Origin: Pegoplata infirma
Lineage: Eukaryota; Arthropoda; Insecta; Diptera; Anthomyiidae
Assembly (NCBI GenBank): GCA_963921195.1
Contig: OY992536.1
Location: 109,890,778 to 109,954,777 of the forward strand
DNA: 64,000 nt
Reading direction: 5' to 3'
Position 1 is the first letter of the stretch; each line of letters starts with the position of its first letter. Under the pieces are notes generated by a model, which was not told the DNA's origin, did not search any database, and was given only the letters and a program-made list of their open reading frames with translations. Made by a program: the position numbers and the translations under genes. Of the stretch, positions 21,001 to 32,762 are shown piece by piece.

Positions 21001-22137
21001 GAGTAATGGAGAAATAAATTTATATTACGTATGAGTTTCGACATTTTTAGAAATTTTTCTAAAAACGTTTTACACGGAATGACAAAGTAAGTATACATCC
21101 ATATTGCGGCTAAAGAGTATTTAAATGTTAAAAGATCCTCAATTTACTAAAAATACTAAACTATAAGTTAAATGATACTTACTCTCAAATTTCAGTTTAA
21201 CAGTATCTCTTTCCATCTTGAAAACTTACCTAAAAATAGATAAGAAAAACATATAAAAATTAATATTTTTTTAAGATTACAAGTAAAATAATAACATATA
21301 AGAGACAAAAAAGTTTAAGGAGAATATGAAATAAAGTTGAGATTACTAAAAATAGAATTTGTATTGGTTCACTGAAAAAAAACTTCGTGAAAGTAACAAT
21401 TTTCGGTCAGTCACGTGTAACCCTCACTGAAATTTTATTAAATTTACGTGATTGTAGTATAATATTAAAGTTTTTTTATTTTTCGCACACACAATTTTAC
21501 TCCAATCTAAAATTGTATTGATAAGTAAAAACAGCGCGGATTTTAGTAATTATAAAATTAGTAATTTACTTTTTTATTTTAAATTTTATATAAAAAGTTT
21601 GAAAAACCACATAAAATAAGTTAGAAAACACATTTTTATATTTTTTGATTTAAAGATTTCACTCAGTTTTCTTACACAAAATTTTACTATATCCTTAAAT
21701 TTTAATAAACCACCAAATAATATAAACAACGCAAATAAAACATTTAATTATTCAATTACACTTTATTTTAAATTTCGTATAAAAAGCATAAAAAGTCTAA
21801 AAATATCACAAATTAAGCTAGTGCTGCTCTGATCAGCTGTTTTTATGTGTCTACAATTTGCGCACTAACTAAAGACTAAACAGACGCGACTCGAAGGTGT
21901 AAAAAATAAAATAATAAATAATAAGTTTTAAAAACAAAATATAATGATATTTTTTAATGAAACTATGAAATCTAATGAAGCTAATTTTATGAAATTTGTT
22001 TCCAATATGCATGATATTTTCATAAGCTTATGAATTTCTTCATTGGTTAAATAAAAACACAATAATGAATTTATATCAAGAAGGTTTTTTTTGTCAGTGT
22101 TGTAACAGTTAAAATTTCTATCTGCAGAAAGTTTAAA
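21001..22137. other. Non-coding with Fam-J and degenerate Fam-B pieces
   Basis: Fam-J continues to about 21070. A Fam-B/C core trace ACACGGAATGACAAAG lies at 21073. The block 21370-21840 has A-runs and GTGTAACC/GTTTTTATG words but no clear ends. The minus-strand 177-codon frame at 21928-22461 overlaps the retrotransposon tail out of frame and is not a gene. Confidence 0.5.
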
Positions 22138-24030
22138 TTTTTTTTTTTTTTTTTTTTGACCAACACTCAGGGGATGCCTCCTATAAATGCTTTGCATTGT
22201 GTTGAAATCAGTAAATATAGGTATGGGAAGGAGGAAAGAGGGAGTAGTATTTGTTAATATTTGACTTGAATTTGTAGGTGTTAAAAGTGTCGGGAAAGAC
22301 ATATGCGGGAAGTCTGTTCCACATACGAATTGTTCGGCCAAAGAAAGAATTTTCTCTATAGTGTGTGGTGCGTTCTGCTGTCCAATCAACGACAAACGGG
22401 TGAGCTCTGCTAGAAAGGCGCGTACTACGACCAAATACACGTCTATCCGGAATGAGGTCATCTATCTCAGCAGAACATTCTCCGTGGAAGTATCTATAGA
22501 ACAAAGACACACAACCAACACTCCTACGATGCTCTAAGGAGTTGATGGAATTAGATATCCGATCGTCCCCTATAAGTAAAAGCGCCCTTTTCTGTACCCG
22601 GTCCAGTAGCTCCAATGAAGATATTGAAGCACCAGCCCATACATGGGAATTGTATTCCATTTTGGGACGGATATAGGTGGTATAGACGGTCAAGAGATCA
22701 GATGGTGTGAAGTATCTTCTACAACGTTTTAAAAACCCTAAACATTTAAATGCATTCTTTGCTACTTCAAAAATGTGCTTATTCCAACGGACATCACACT
22801 GAATTTTCATGCCCAAAACGTCTAGAGCTTCCGATTCATCAATATCCGTAGTACCAATAGATAGATTAGAAGATTCCGCACCCCGAATACGCTTGTGCGT
22901 CAGAGTACAGCATTGAGTCTTCTGTGCATTAAAATCGACCCTATTCTCAAGACCCCATAAACAGATTTTCGAAAGGTCAAGGTTAAGAGAGTTATTCATA
23001 TGTTGTCTCATAAGTCTAACTTCGGATTGACTCAATCTGTGGTCAAAAGAATAAGAGTGACAGATATTGCTGTCATCCGCAAAAGAATAAATAGGGTTCA
23101 CTGTCAGGTTCAGTAAGTCGTTAATAAAAACTAAAAAAAGGGATGGAGAAAGAACAGACCCCTGTGGTACACCTGCGTTTAATATGAAGTTCCTAGAAGA
23201 GAACCCATCTACAACAACACGAATAGAACGTTCACTTAGAAAGCTTGAGATAAAACGAGCAAAATCATCACCTACCCCAAATGTTCTTATCTTTGATATA
23301 AGTGCATGGTGCCAAACCCGATCAAACGCTTTGGAAATATCCAGAGCGATAACCTTACTTTCACCGAGGCGGTGAATGGATCTACTCCACTGTTCGGAGA
23401 GAAACGCCATCAGATCGCCTGTAGAACGGCCCTTACGGAATCCGTATTGACGGTCGTTCAACAGGTCATTAGATAGTCTACAAAATGGAAGTTCACCATA
23501 CTCTCCATAACTTTTGAAAGCGTGGAACATATGGCGATTGGACGATAGTTGTCGGGGTTTGAGGCTTCCCCTTTTTTCGGGATTGGTTGAATATTGGCCA
23601 CTTTCCAGCAAGACGGAAATATACCCGCGTGGTATGAAATACTGAAAAGATTTCGCAATGGACTAGCCAGCGTCGTAGAACACTTCCTCAAGACAAGTGC
23701 TGGAATACCATCCGGTCCCGGAGATTTGTTCACATTGAGCTCGGCGAGAACCTTTTTGACCGCTCGTGTTCTAAAGAAAATGTTGGGCATAGAACATGAT
23801 ACCCTAGGTAGCACAGGTAGTGGTTGGTTACTCACAGGTAGTGAGGAGTTTTTGGCAAAAATTTCAGCCATAAGATTAGCTTTATCCATTGGGTCAGTAA
23901 TAATCCGATCATCCCTTAACAGAGTTGGGATGGAAGAGGTCGTATTACTCTTGACCCGCTTGACAAACGACCAGAAGCTTTTGCCACCCTTTGGGATAGC
24001 AAGGATCTTAGCACGTAGCCTGTGTTGTTA
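22138..24030 (-). mobile_element. 5'-truncated CR1/jockey-type non-LTR retrotransposon
   Basis: The copy holds the reverse-transcriptase part of ORF2, a short 3' UTR and a poly(A) tail, seen as about 20 T on the plus strand at 22138-22157. ORF1 and the endonuclease are absent. Truncation near 24030 is the usual result of incomplete target-primed reverse transcription. No target duplication could be recognised. Confidence 0.85.
22208..24027 (-). pseudogene. Reverse transcriptase (ORF2) of CR1/jockey-type retrotransposon, frameshifted
   Basis: Reading from 24027, the pre-RT region GGKSFWSFVKRVKS is followed by fingers motifs (KSPGPDGIPA, WKVANIQPIPKKG, NPDNYRPIAI). Near 23470-23475 a one-base indel shifts the frame. 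The shifted frame continues NDRQYGFRKGRST, then RT motif A with the catalytic Asp (VIALDISKAFD, codon at 23339-23341), motif B (AGVPQGSVLSPSLF) and motif C FADD (23075-23083). A thumb and C-terminal region (FNAQKTQ, YIRPKMEYNSHVW, MWNRLPAYVFP) ends at a TGA at 22208-22210. The KSPGPDG wording and the C-terminus favour the CR1/L2 side of the jockey superfamily; the exact clade is unresolved. Apart from the frameshift no internal stop was seen, so the copy is moderately young. Confidence 0.88.
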
Positions 24031-24571
24031 ATGGTATGAATATGACAAAAATATCTGTGGTTCGATTCCAGACATAGGCATAGATGTTAATAAAAATTTA
24101 TATATACGAAAAACAATTACATATTAACAAAACAAATCTGCACTTAAAATCCTTCTGATGATAACACTATAGCTGGAGTGTTTGAAACGGGTATTGGAAG
24201 ACCAGAAAAATCTATAATTTTTTAAGAAATTAAATTTTCATCTACATTTTTCAACTTAAACTCTTAAAAGTTAATTTGATTGGCCATAATTTATTTTTCT
24301 CTTTATAACAATATGTTCCTATAATTCCATAAAATATTTTTTTTTTAATCTTTTTGCTATTGTTCAAGAAAGAAGTACAAAAAACCATTAAAATACATAT
24401 GTACTAGAAATATTTGACGTCATTGAGAAAGTGACGTGATTTTGCATAAAAGAAAGACACAAAAATACAACAACAATTACAATGTAAAACGTCATAGAGA
24501 AAATCCCACACATAACACTTGTGTAATAATGAATAAAATCAAGTACGCCTACATATAAGTAACATTTAGAT
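24031..24571. other. Non-coding flank of the retrotransposon
   Basis: Short AT-rich segment. GGTTCGATTCC at 24058-24069 is a perfect pol III B-box-like word (see rejected items). No gene supported. Confidence 0.5.
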
Positions 24572-24904
24572 CAATGGTTCCCAACCTTTGATTCTCGCCC
24601 CACTGGAGGGCAATTTGAAGCTTCCAGGGGGCAACGAGCAAATTTTCAAGACTTTTTAGTCAAATTAACTACAAAAACAATTTTTTTTAGCAAAATTAAC
24701 TACAAAAATTTTGTTAATCGCTTCAAATTTTCACTAAAAACTTAGTTTAAATGCTTATTTTACAAAAACTCTGCTAAACCAGTAGTAATTTTTCATTAGA
24801 AACAAAAATTAGAAAAATTAGCAATTTTTTCTTGAGTGTAGGGGGGAAAATGCAATTTTTTAACTTCAAAGTGGGAAATGGCGTAGAAAGGTTGGGAACC
24901 ATTG
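24572..24904. mobile_element. hAT-type MITE, CAATGGTTCCCAACC tips
   Basis: It is 333 bp with 17-bp perfect inverted tips CAATGGTTCCCAACCTT. Flanks ATTTAGAT (24564-24571) and ATATAGAA (24905-24912) agree at six of eight bases. Tips of this form are known from hAT Tip100/Charlie-like MITEs. No coding. Confidence 0.85.
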
Positions 24905-26010
24905 ATATAGAAAATAATGAAAAATAAAAACTAAAGCATACCATAAAGGCTGACAATGAATTTAAATTTTCTAGTAGACTTTAAGATATGAAAAAGAAAA
25001 ACAATAGCTAAAGCATAAAATGAAAATCATATTCGATTAACATTAAAATCATTTGCAAAAGTTTTAAAGAACAACGATTTAAATGATTAATTAGATAATA
25101 TTTTTCTTTAAACAAATCTAAGATTACATTTATTTATAATTTAAATCAATTAAATTTTAATTGGAAAAATCAATTAAATTTAATTATTTGCTTATGTTAT
25201 CTATAAATTTTATAAACTATTTTTTTTTTTTTCATTTATTAAAATATAAATCATTTATATAATTAAATTTTATTATGTCAACTCAGCCTTAAAGTAGGCT
25301 ACAATAAATTTTGGGGCATACATATATCACAATCTAGCCCATTAACCTCAATTTTGTTTGTTCTATTTGCTTTATTCAATATTGTTGTAGTTATTTTTGT
25401 TTATTTTTCTCTAAATTTTAGGTAGCATTTGCCTAAATTTATGTATATTATGTTTTTTTTGGTGAGTATGGAGTGGAACGTCAACGTCTACATTATAAAA
25501 CTGCGTGTAGACAAAATTCTGACTTACAGTTCATTGGTCGTTGTTACTAAGCCTGTGTCTGTCACAGTAGGTTCATTGTGCCTAAGGACACAACATGAGT
25601 TGATTTCTGTTGTGTTAAACAAATGTTAATGTTTTCAGTCAAGGATATTTTCTTGGAAATGTGTATACACGTTTAGCAAAATAAATAGACAGGCACAAGT
25701 GCAAAAAAAATTTGGTTACTTTTGGGGAAATTTTATTTGAATACAAACAAAAAAAAAATAAAATAATAAGATGTCTACATTAAAAATGTGATTTATGATG
25801 ATTTTTTTCAGCAACTCCCTCTACGAAAATTTTGGCAGTAAATTTGACAGCCAGAGGGGTGCTTGTAACTAGTCTATATTAAGTAGGTTAACATTTAATA
25901 AACTTTGTTAAAGTCACATGAACTCTCTGGGTAGTTGGAAAGTAAAAAAAAAAACAAAACTATTAGGATCAGTTAGGGTCACGAATGCTATGATTTAACT
26001 TAAAATAATA
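24905..26010. other. Non-coding, AT-rich
   Basis: Motif-like AAAGCATACCATAAAGGC at 24933. Runs of AATTAAATTTAATT at about 25140-25270. A GC-richer patch at 25460-25625 has a 66-codon frame without recognisable features. Possibly single-copy host DNA. Confidence 0.5.
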
Positions 26011-26311
26011 GCTGTGTTTTGCAATCACTTGGATTATGATTACTCATACAAAATGTGGACTTATTAAATAATAATCGCATTAAGGTTTTAGGCATTTACG
26101 ACTCCTCCTGTTTTTAGTTATATTTTATACAGTACATTTTGTAGTATAACCCCATCACATAACTAACCCCATCACATCATACAGAGAGTAAAAGTGCCAT
26201 CTTTTGTGTTTTATTTGAAACTTTCGTTATATATATATTTTTTAGTATTTTTAAGGCACACTTTAGGGATAATATTAGAAAATGTACTTAATAAATAATT
26301 AAAAAACACAG
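26011..26311. mobile_element. Fam-H element, near complete
   Basis: Starts GCTGTGTTTTGCAATCACTT and ends AATTAAAAAACACAGC, so the tips are inverted copies of GCTGTGTTTT. The body has ACGACTCCTCCTG, CCCATCACATCATACA and GGCACACTTTAGGGAT. The tip is shared with Fam-A. Confidence 0.75.
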
Positions 26312-26499
26312 CATATATTTTGGCATTTAAATGGACCAAAATTAAAGTATTCATTTAGGCACATATGTATGAAAAAATTTTTAAAAAAGTATGTTGAAGA
26401 TTTCGATTAGTTAAATTAAAAAAAAAAATAAGTAAAAATTTTTTTTTTTTATTGTAATATTTATTTTGATTTAATTTTGTTTTTTTTTTTTAATTCATT

Positions 26500-26735
26500 T
26501 TTTTTTGCAGCCAAAAGCTGTGTAAAAGGAATTTTTTTTAGAAAAATTACAAAAAAAAATTTTTTTACTCAAAAAAAAAATTTTTCTGGTCAAAATATTT
26601 ACAAATTTTTTTTAGGATGTTGAAAAAATTACAATCGCAAAAAGGTGATTTTCGCACTCAAATTTATTTGTATTGAAAAGGTTTTTGGCATTGTGGAGAG
26701 TATTTATTGATTCGGCCAAGACTAATTTAACTTTT
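26500..26735 (+). mobile_element. Fam-B fragment (3' end)
   Basis: Has the ACTC-A(n) tail, GGCATTGTGGAGAGTATTTA, and the hairpin-like TTCGGCCAAGACTAATTTAA. The last CTACTTGT bases are lost where the next Fam-B copy begins. Confidence 0.7.
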
Positions 26736-26935
26736 TTATACCCGCCACTCTAGTGATAGAGGGTATATATAAGTTGGTCATTCCGTTTGTAACACATCGA
26801 AATATTGGTCTAGGACCCATATTTCGATTTGAAAGAGTTTACACAGAAAGAATTTGAAACGAATTTCAATCAACAAAAACGCGGATTTAATAAAATTTTT
26901 GATTGAAATTTCTCCAATTAAGAAAATTGTTATAC

Positions 26936-27587
26936 CCCAGTTGGAAAATGTGTCACTGAGGAAATTTACACAGTGATTCCTTGAGGAAATGTCATCAGGT
27001 TCTGACAAATCATAGGTAATACTTGATGACATGTCCTAACATTGTCAGCACTGAATGTTTGCTTTAAGAGTGTGGACAATTCCTCTAACATGTCTACAAG
27101 GAAATGTCTTCAGAATAGCAGTATTCTAAATTAGAATTTAAAATCTGGGCAACTCTTCAATTTCCAATAAAAAGATGGCAATATTATCAATTTATATAAA
27201 ATAAAATCAAGTAGTTAGGTGTGGGACTAATAAACTGGAGGTTCCAGGTTCAAATCCAGTTGGAACTAAAAAAGACGAAAAGTGTTTTCTAAATATGAGA
27301 AAGATAATTTATAAAGGAAAATGGATAAAAGTAAAAACTAAAGGAAATACGAAAATTTTTTGTATTTTTGCATGGCCTACATCAGACATTTCCCCAAAAG
27401 AAGTCTTAGGTGAAATGTCCCCAGAAGGTCAGCCCTGACCACTGCTGACTTTGAATGAGGATATTTTGAAAATTTGTATGAAACTGTCCTCAACCCATTA
27501 CATAAAGATGTCTTGTGTATGTCAGCAGTGACTCTGACATGTCACCACTCCGTCACTGAGGATGGCTCGAGGACGTTGTCAACTGGG
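26936..27587. mobile_element. Fam-O element with 2-bp duplication
   Basis: It is 652 bp with tips CCCAGTTGGAAAATGTGTCA and GACGTTGTCAACTGGG. AC on both sides (26934-26935, 27588-27589). The arms are full of ACATGTC/GACATTT words (GAGGAAATGTC, ACATGTCACC). It contains a tRNA-like segment at 27205-27280. No protein frame. Confidence 0.8.
27205..27280 (+). pseudogene. tRNA-like segment within Fam-O
   Basis: GTAGTTAGGTGTGGGAC (A-box/D-arm like) and GGTTCAAATCC (B-box) stand about 34 bases apart from the GG-type position, normal tRNA spacing. GGGACTAATAAACTGG lies where the anticodon arm would be. Anticodon and T stems do not pair fully, so it is a decayed tRNA or a tRNA-derived pol III promoter. 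The same segment is kept in the other Fam-O copy at 54500-54575, minus strand. Confidence 0.45.
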
Positions 27588-28558
27588 ACCGATCATCAAA
27601 TTGTAGGTGATTGATAGAAAATTTTTTCAATCAAACATTTTTTCCGATTTTGATCAAAAATTTTATAAATTTTTTATTTATAGTCAATCAAAATAATGAT
27701 TGATTTAACGAATGAATTGTAAGCTTATGACAAAATTATCAAAAATTTCATCTTTCTTGCTTTTCCAAAATGTTGCCAAAAATAAAAAAAGTAAAAATAA
27801 ATTAAAGCGAAAAAAAATCTGATATGTTGAAAATTTTTAATTCGACAGTTAAAGAAAATAACAAAAATTTTAATCAAAACATTGATTGACTCATTTAAAT
27901 TTAGTTGATCAGTAGATTTAATTGAAAATGTTTAGCCAATAATTTTTTGTGTGTACTGAGGCTGCTGAAATTTGGCGTATGTTGGACATTTACCTGGTCA
28001 GGTTGGTGTTGCAATTCAGCGAAATCAGTCCAATAGTTCAAAAATTATAAGCAAAAGAGTGAATTTTGGCAAGGGTTCATCACGAATTTATGAGATAAAA
28101 AACACGGAAAGTTTCGAAAGACAATTATGAGGCTGATGAAGCTTGGCATATATATTTATCGTTCCCCTGGTCTAGTTTGTTTTGAATTTCAGCAAAACCG
28201 GTCTAGTGGTTCCAAAAGTATTAGCAAAACCGTGAATTTCAGATTAGTTTCACCTTATATTTACGTGTTGAAAAAATCGTTGAACAAGTTTTAAAAACAT
28301 TGGTAAGCCACAAGAATATTTTGCAACATACTTTTGTCACTCAAAAATATTTTTGCACTAAAAAAAATTACACTCGAAAAAAATTTTACACTCCAAACAA
28401 AAATTTTACACTCAAAAAAAATTTTACACTCCAAAAAAAAATTTTTTTTTTTTTCAAAAATGAATAAAACACGTTAGAAAATTTACTATCACTTAAAAAG
28501 GAGCGTTGTTGAGGGTATTCATAGATTTGGCCAAGTCGAATTTAACTTTTCTACTTGT

Positions 28559-28966
28559 TACATTTTTAGTGAACTGGTTCTACAACAGCTTCTAAAACAA
28601 ATGTGAAATAAATTGTAGAACTGCTTCCTGATCTAAGGGAATCTAAAAGAACCCTTTCTAAATTTTATGCGTAGAAAATCAATTCGAAAGAATAACATTC
28701 TAAAAAAAAATTCCATTTTTCTAATGTCTAATGTTAAATTTTATCCCGAAAAAGTTGTACAATATATTAATTTTAAAGGTCGCCGCTAGGAACTACAAAA
28801 ACTGTTATTTGTTCATTAACATTTTCAAAGCATACTTTAGGGAAAATGTACTTATAAGTACAAATAATTAAAAAACATAACAGATATTAAAAATTTGAAC
28901 CCATTACAAGTAAGTTTTTTTTTATAAGCGACTAAATGTATACAATATTTTTGTCATACTTATTAA
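28559..28966. other. Non-coding with Fam-H trace
   Basis: Fam-H end words AAAGCATACTTTAGGGAAAA and TAATTAAAAAACATAACAG lie at 28846-28890. Otherwise single-copy AT-rich sequence. Confidence 0.5.
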
Positions 28967-29145
28967 TAGGCAAACCAAAAATATGCATTTATATATTAAA
29001 TTTGAGCCCCTAAAAGAATGCAACAACATATTTGAAAATTAAGTGAGACAACCTAAATAAAAATATATATGATTTCTGACTTATTTTACGATTTTGTTGT
29101 TGCATTTAAAATTTAATTAATAAATGCATATTTTTGGGTTGCCTA
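28967..29145. mobile_element. Fam-G hAT-type MITE, 179 bp
   Basis: Tips TAGGCAAACCAAAAATATGC and TTTGGGTTGCCTA. Exact 8-bp duplication CTTATTAA (28959-28966, 29146-29153). It carries CCTAAAAGAATGCAACAACA, matching Fam-F in that part. Confidence 0.9.
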
Positions 29146-29261
29146 CTTATTAAATTCTGGTAATTTTACAGACGTTAACAGAACGTTTGAAATGATATTG
29201 AAGGTTTTAATTTATTACAAATATTTATATTTACTAAAGAAAAATTGATATTACATATGAT

Positions 29262-29551
29262 TAAGGCAACAGTAAACTAGCAGTTATGAATTTATTTTGA
29301 GGCCTAAAACTATGCAACAACATATTTGAAACAGTAGTCAGAAATCAAACATATTTTTATTGACATCTCATTAAAAACAATAAATAATAATAAACGATTG
29401 TCATAATTTCCTCCTTTTGAAGGTTTTAGGATGTGTTACTTCAACTAAAAACATTTGCTTTCATTTATTTAATTTTACGATAAACTTATTTTGTATAGCA
29501 TAGTTTTAGGCCTCAAAATAAATTCATAACTGCTAGTTTTCTGTTGCCCTA
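29262..29551. mobile_element. Fam-F hAT-type MITE
   Basis: Nearly full 290-bp copy with tips TAAGGCAACAGTAAACTAGC and TTTTCTGTTGCCCTA. Motif copies CCTAAAACTATGC and GCATAGTTTTAGGCC lie about 45 bases from each tip. The flanking eight bases agree only partly (CATATGAT, CTTATAAG). Confidence 0.85.
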
Positions 29552-30636
29552 CTTATAAGCTGCAAAACCTCTGCCATATTTAAAAAAAATATTAATATTA
29601 AAGACGTTAACGGAACATTACTATTTATTTTAATATTATTTAAAGCGCCTAAATATATGCAATATTTTTTCATATTCAAAATATAATGTTAATTTTATAG
29701 GCGTTAACAGAACCGATTGTTCTGTGATGTTAAACATGTAAATCCCTTTAAAATTACTTATAAACGCCTAAATGTATGTAATAATTTTTAAAAGGACATT
29801 TGGAATGATACAAATTAACAATGTTTAATTCCAGACAGTAAGAGTACGTTCACTTGTCAAGGTCATTTATAACGATTTTGATCGTTTAAATTTATAGTTT
29901 TTATTTTCATCAAAATTGCAGCCAAAAACCCACTATAATCTTTAATTACAAACCGGATATATATTGTTAAAAAAAAAAAACAAAAATCCATTTAATTAAC
30001 AATAATATATTGTAATTACGTTAAACATTTTATAATTAACACAAAAATACCATTAACAATTCGGAACAACAAAATAGTTTTCTTTGTTTAAATAATATTA
30101 AAGCTTAAGGCATGATAATTGTCTTTTGTCGTAACTTATGTAAAGTATTAATTAAAACTTAACATTAAAAACAAAAACAACCTAAAAACAGCAATAAACA
30201 ACAAAAGCAGCAGCAAAAAACCGTATGAATGACAAGATTTTAACATACAACAAAATTGCAAAAAAAAAAAAAACAAACAAGTTCTCAAGTCAATGCACTA
30301 GAAAAGAAAGTCAACGACGGACACTTGAAACAAAAAAAAAAAAAAAATACCAGCCCCTGTTCCTGGTAAATGAGAATGTAGGGTTACGACTGCTTTAACA
30401 TTTACATGGACAAGTTTAATTTTTTATTTTTTTTTTATTTTTAATTTGTTGCAGTTTAGGTTTAATCACCCCATATAAAGAGTCCGGCATAATTCATATA
30501 CCCAATAGTGTGACATGTGAATGAAAAAAATAAATAAAGGGAGAGGGAGAGATATGATACACTTTTAAAATTTAAAACTAATTTTAAGGCACAAATTGAT
30601 TTTAAGATTTTTCTTAAAATAAAAATATTTACACCA
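29552..30636. other. Non-coding with Fam-I fragments
   Basis: Repeated GACGTTAAC/GCGTTAACAG words with GCGCCTAAATATATGC and CGCCTAAATGTATG at 29600-29800 form Fam-I fragments. Beyond 29830, AT-rich likely host DNA with A-runs at 30250-30350. Confidence 0.5.
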
Positions 30637-31100
30637 GCTGTGTTTTGCATTCTCTGGGATTAGGATTTATCAAACGAAATGTGGACTTGATAAATATTTA
30701 TGTTTTTAACGACTTTTCTTGTTTTTCTAAATATTTTATACAGTATTTTGTAATTTTCTTAAAGCATACCTTAAGGAGCAAACAATATCTAAGACCGAAT
30801 TTACATAAGGCAATTTTAATTGCGGCAACTTTGATTTTCTAGTGTATCAGAGAGAGAGGGTAGAATCTTAGATCTCTCTCTGATACACGATAAAATCAGA
30901 ATTGCCGCAATTAAAATTGCCTAATGTAAATACGGTCTAACCACATCACAACATACATCGAGTAATAGTGCTATATTTTGTATTGTATTTAAAACTTTCC
31001 TTATATGCATATTTTTTTTTTACCATTTTCAAAGCGTACTTTAGGGATGACATTAGAAAATTCACTTAATTAATCAAAATAATTAAAAAAAAACACAACA
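30637..31100. mobile_element. Fam-H element with nested hairpin MITE
   Basis: Starts GCTGTGTTTTGCATTCTC; the body resumes after the hairpin at CCACATCACAACATACA and ends near AAAAAAAAACACAACA. Contains AAAGCATACCTTAAGGAGC and AAAGCGTACTTTAGGGATG. Confidence 0.75.
30793..30937. mobile_element. 145-bp hairpin MITE, TAA duplication
   Basis: GACCGAATTTACATAAGGC is mirrored by GCCTAATGTAAATACGGTC; the arms continue through AATTTTAATTGCGGCA and a GTGTATCAGAGAGAG stem with a loop of about ten bases. TAA on both sides (30790-30792, 30938-30940). The Fam-H empty site reads ATAACTAACCCCATC. Likely PIF/Harbinger-type. Confidence 0.88.
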
Positions 31101-32194
31101 ACTGTTAATGTAATAGTTGCTAACAAATGTAAAAAAAATTAACAATTAAAAAATTATTTCTCTTGTTTTTTATGATTGAATTTTATTTATTTTTTTTAAA
31201 TAGTTTTCAAAGACGCCTGAATGTATGCAGTATTTTTATTATGTTAGCTGTAAACTGTTAAATTTACTGACCTTAACATAAAGTTAATAGATCAAAGTTA
31301 AACATTTCAAAAACACATGTTATACATCTGTTAATTTAACAGCACGGTATTTCTGTTAAGTTAACATAACGATAACAGTACAATCGAAAACACATCAAAA
31401 AACCTTATTTTTGCAAGTGTAGAAGCCTAATAATAAAGCCGCTAAACAATATAAAATAAATTACAAACAAAATACTGCAATAAATTTAATTTAACAAAAT
31501 ACATCATTTACACTTGTACACAGCAACACACATATTAGGGGGGAAAATAATTAACAGGAATGACCCATATATGTACATGTAAATATATTCATTTACTGGC
31601 TAATGACATGATATGATGTATTTATATAAACTTATTATCGAAATTATTTGGAAATTTTCTTTGTTTATTATTTGTGTTGGTTGTCATGTTAATGTAATTA
31701 AAACAAATAATGTGTTTTTGTTAATATTTATGAGTTTCCAAAAAATGTCGTTGATTTTAGTTGATAAATTTAATTATTAAAACATGAAAGAGGATCATCG
31801 TTTTAACAAAATTATTTAACAGCAATTAAATTAGTCACGTTTTTTTTTTGTTAAATTTTGAATATATTTTTGATAAACAAACATATTTTTAAGTTAATTG
31901 AACTTATAAATCAAAAAATAATATTTATAAATAAATCGGATTATAAATGAGAAATTTATAAACAAAAGAACGTATTCCTGTTCTTAAAGATTTTTTTTTT
32001 TATAATTAACAGTAAAATGTTAGACTATATGAATGTTAACAGTAGAATAAGGCTATGTTAATAACACATTGATGTTAATAACAAGACGTGATGAATAACA
32101 AGACGTGATTCAAAAGCCATTGACATGAATATTTCAACAATTTTTTTTTGCTTCAAAGCTTTCTTTACAAAAATAAAGTCACTTCTCTCTTCAC
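31101..32194. other. Non-coding, AT-rich
   Basis: Fam-I traces (CGCCTGAATGTATGC at 31210, TGTTAATTTAACAG at 31330). The rest is AT-rich sequence with T-runs. No gene supported. Confidence 0.5.
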
Positions 32195-32590
32195 AACAGG
32201 GGTCTAATCATAGCAGTCGACAGCGTTCCAAAATGCTACTCGAATGTGTCATTTTTCGTTCTGCCTAAAATTATGCTTTGATAATTACTATAGCTATAGC
32301 TTTTTTATATTTGTCTTTTTGTGCTGTGTTGTAAAAGAACAATATAAAAAGCTTGTATTTTTCAAAGCATACTTATACGCATAAAGAAAATTTAAAAAAA
32401 TCGCACGTTCGAGTATAATTTTCATCGTTATCATCAATACTGCTCTAGAGTGTGCAGTAAAAGAAAATTATAAAAAGCTTGTATTAATCAATGCATACTT
32501 TTAGGATTTAACACAAATTGTAAACTCGTTGGAGTCGAATTTCAATCGCCATCGACTTCGAGAATTAGCTTCCAGGACATTATGTTAATT
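32195..32590. mobile_element. Fam-K palindromic MITE copies
   Basis: A Fam-K copy at about 32195-32455 begins CAGGGGTCTAATCATAGC, with GCCTAAAATTATGCTTTGAT and CAAAGCATACTTATACGC in its arms. A partial copy follows at 32456-32590 (AATGCATACTTTTAGG, GAGAATTAGCTTCCAGG). Confidence 0.65.
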
Positions 32591-32762
32591 CGCCAAACAC
32601 AAAATGTAGTTCGATAAAATGTAAGCCCCTGATGCTAATTTTCGTAGTCGCTAGCAATCGAAATTCTACCCAAACGTGCGATTGTTTAATTTTTTATTTA
32701 TACCTGAAATTATGCTTTGATAAATACAAGCTTTATATATTTTTCTCTTACTATACTAAAAC

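Larger units (their letters stand above)
26825..27955. mobile_element. Fam-P element (TIR, ACACA tips)
   Basis: Ends read TTACACAGAAAGAATTT and AATAATTTTTTGTGTGTA. TTGATTGAAATT-like words recur in both halves in inverted order. It is interrupted by Fam-O at 26936-27587. Related ACAC-plus-A-run tips are seen at 38392 and 49605. Confidence 0.55.
26736..28558 (+). mobile_element. Fam-B copy, split by nested elements
   Basis: It starts TATACCCGCCACTCTAGTG directly after another Fam-B end, a head-to-tail tandem pair. The core runs to CTAGGACCCATATTTCGA. After the insert it resumes at TGAGGCTGCTGAAATTTGG, so the microsatellite segment was lost. Two related internal blocks (27955-28090 and 28095-28250) and the ACTC-A(n) tail lead to CTACTTGTT at 28558. 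Confidence 0.7.

Noticed and set aside
21928..22461. 177-codon minus-strand frame
   Set aside because: It overlaps the retrotransposon C-terminus in another frame and runs through its poly(A) tail.
23594..24031. 145-codon plus-strand frame
   Set aside because: It is antisense to the reverse-transcriptase coding strand and has no features of its own.
24021..24082. A possible tRNA gene: GCCTGTG and CATAGGC could pair as an acceptor stem, with GGTTCGATTCC as T-loop
   Set aside because: It is only 62 bases, the D and anticodon arms do not fold, and GCCTGTG belongs to the retrotransposon copy.
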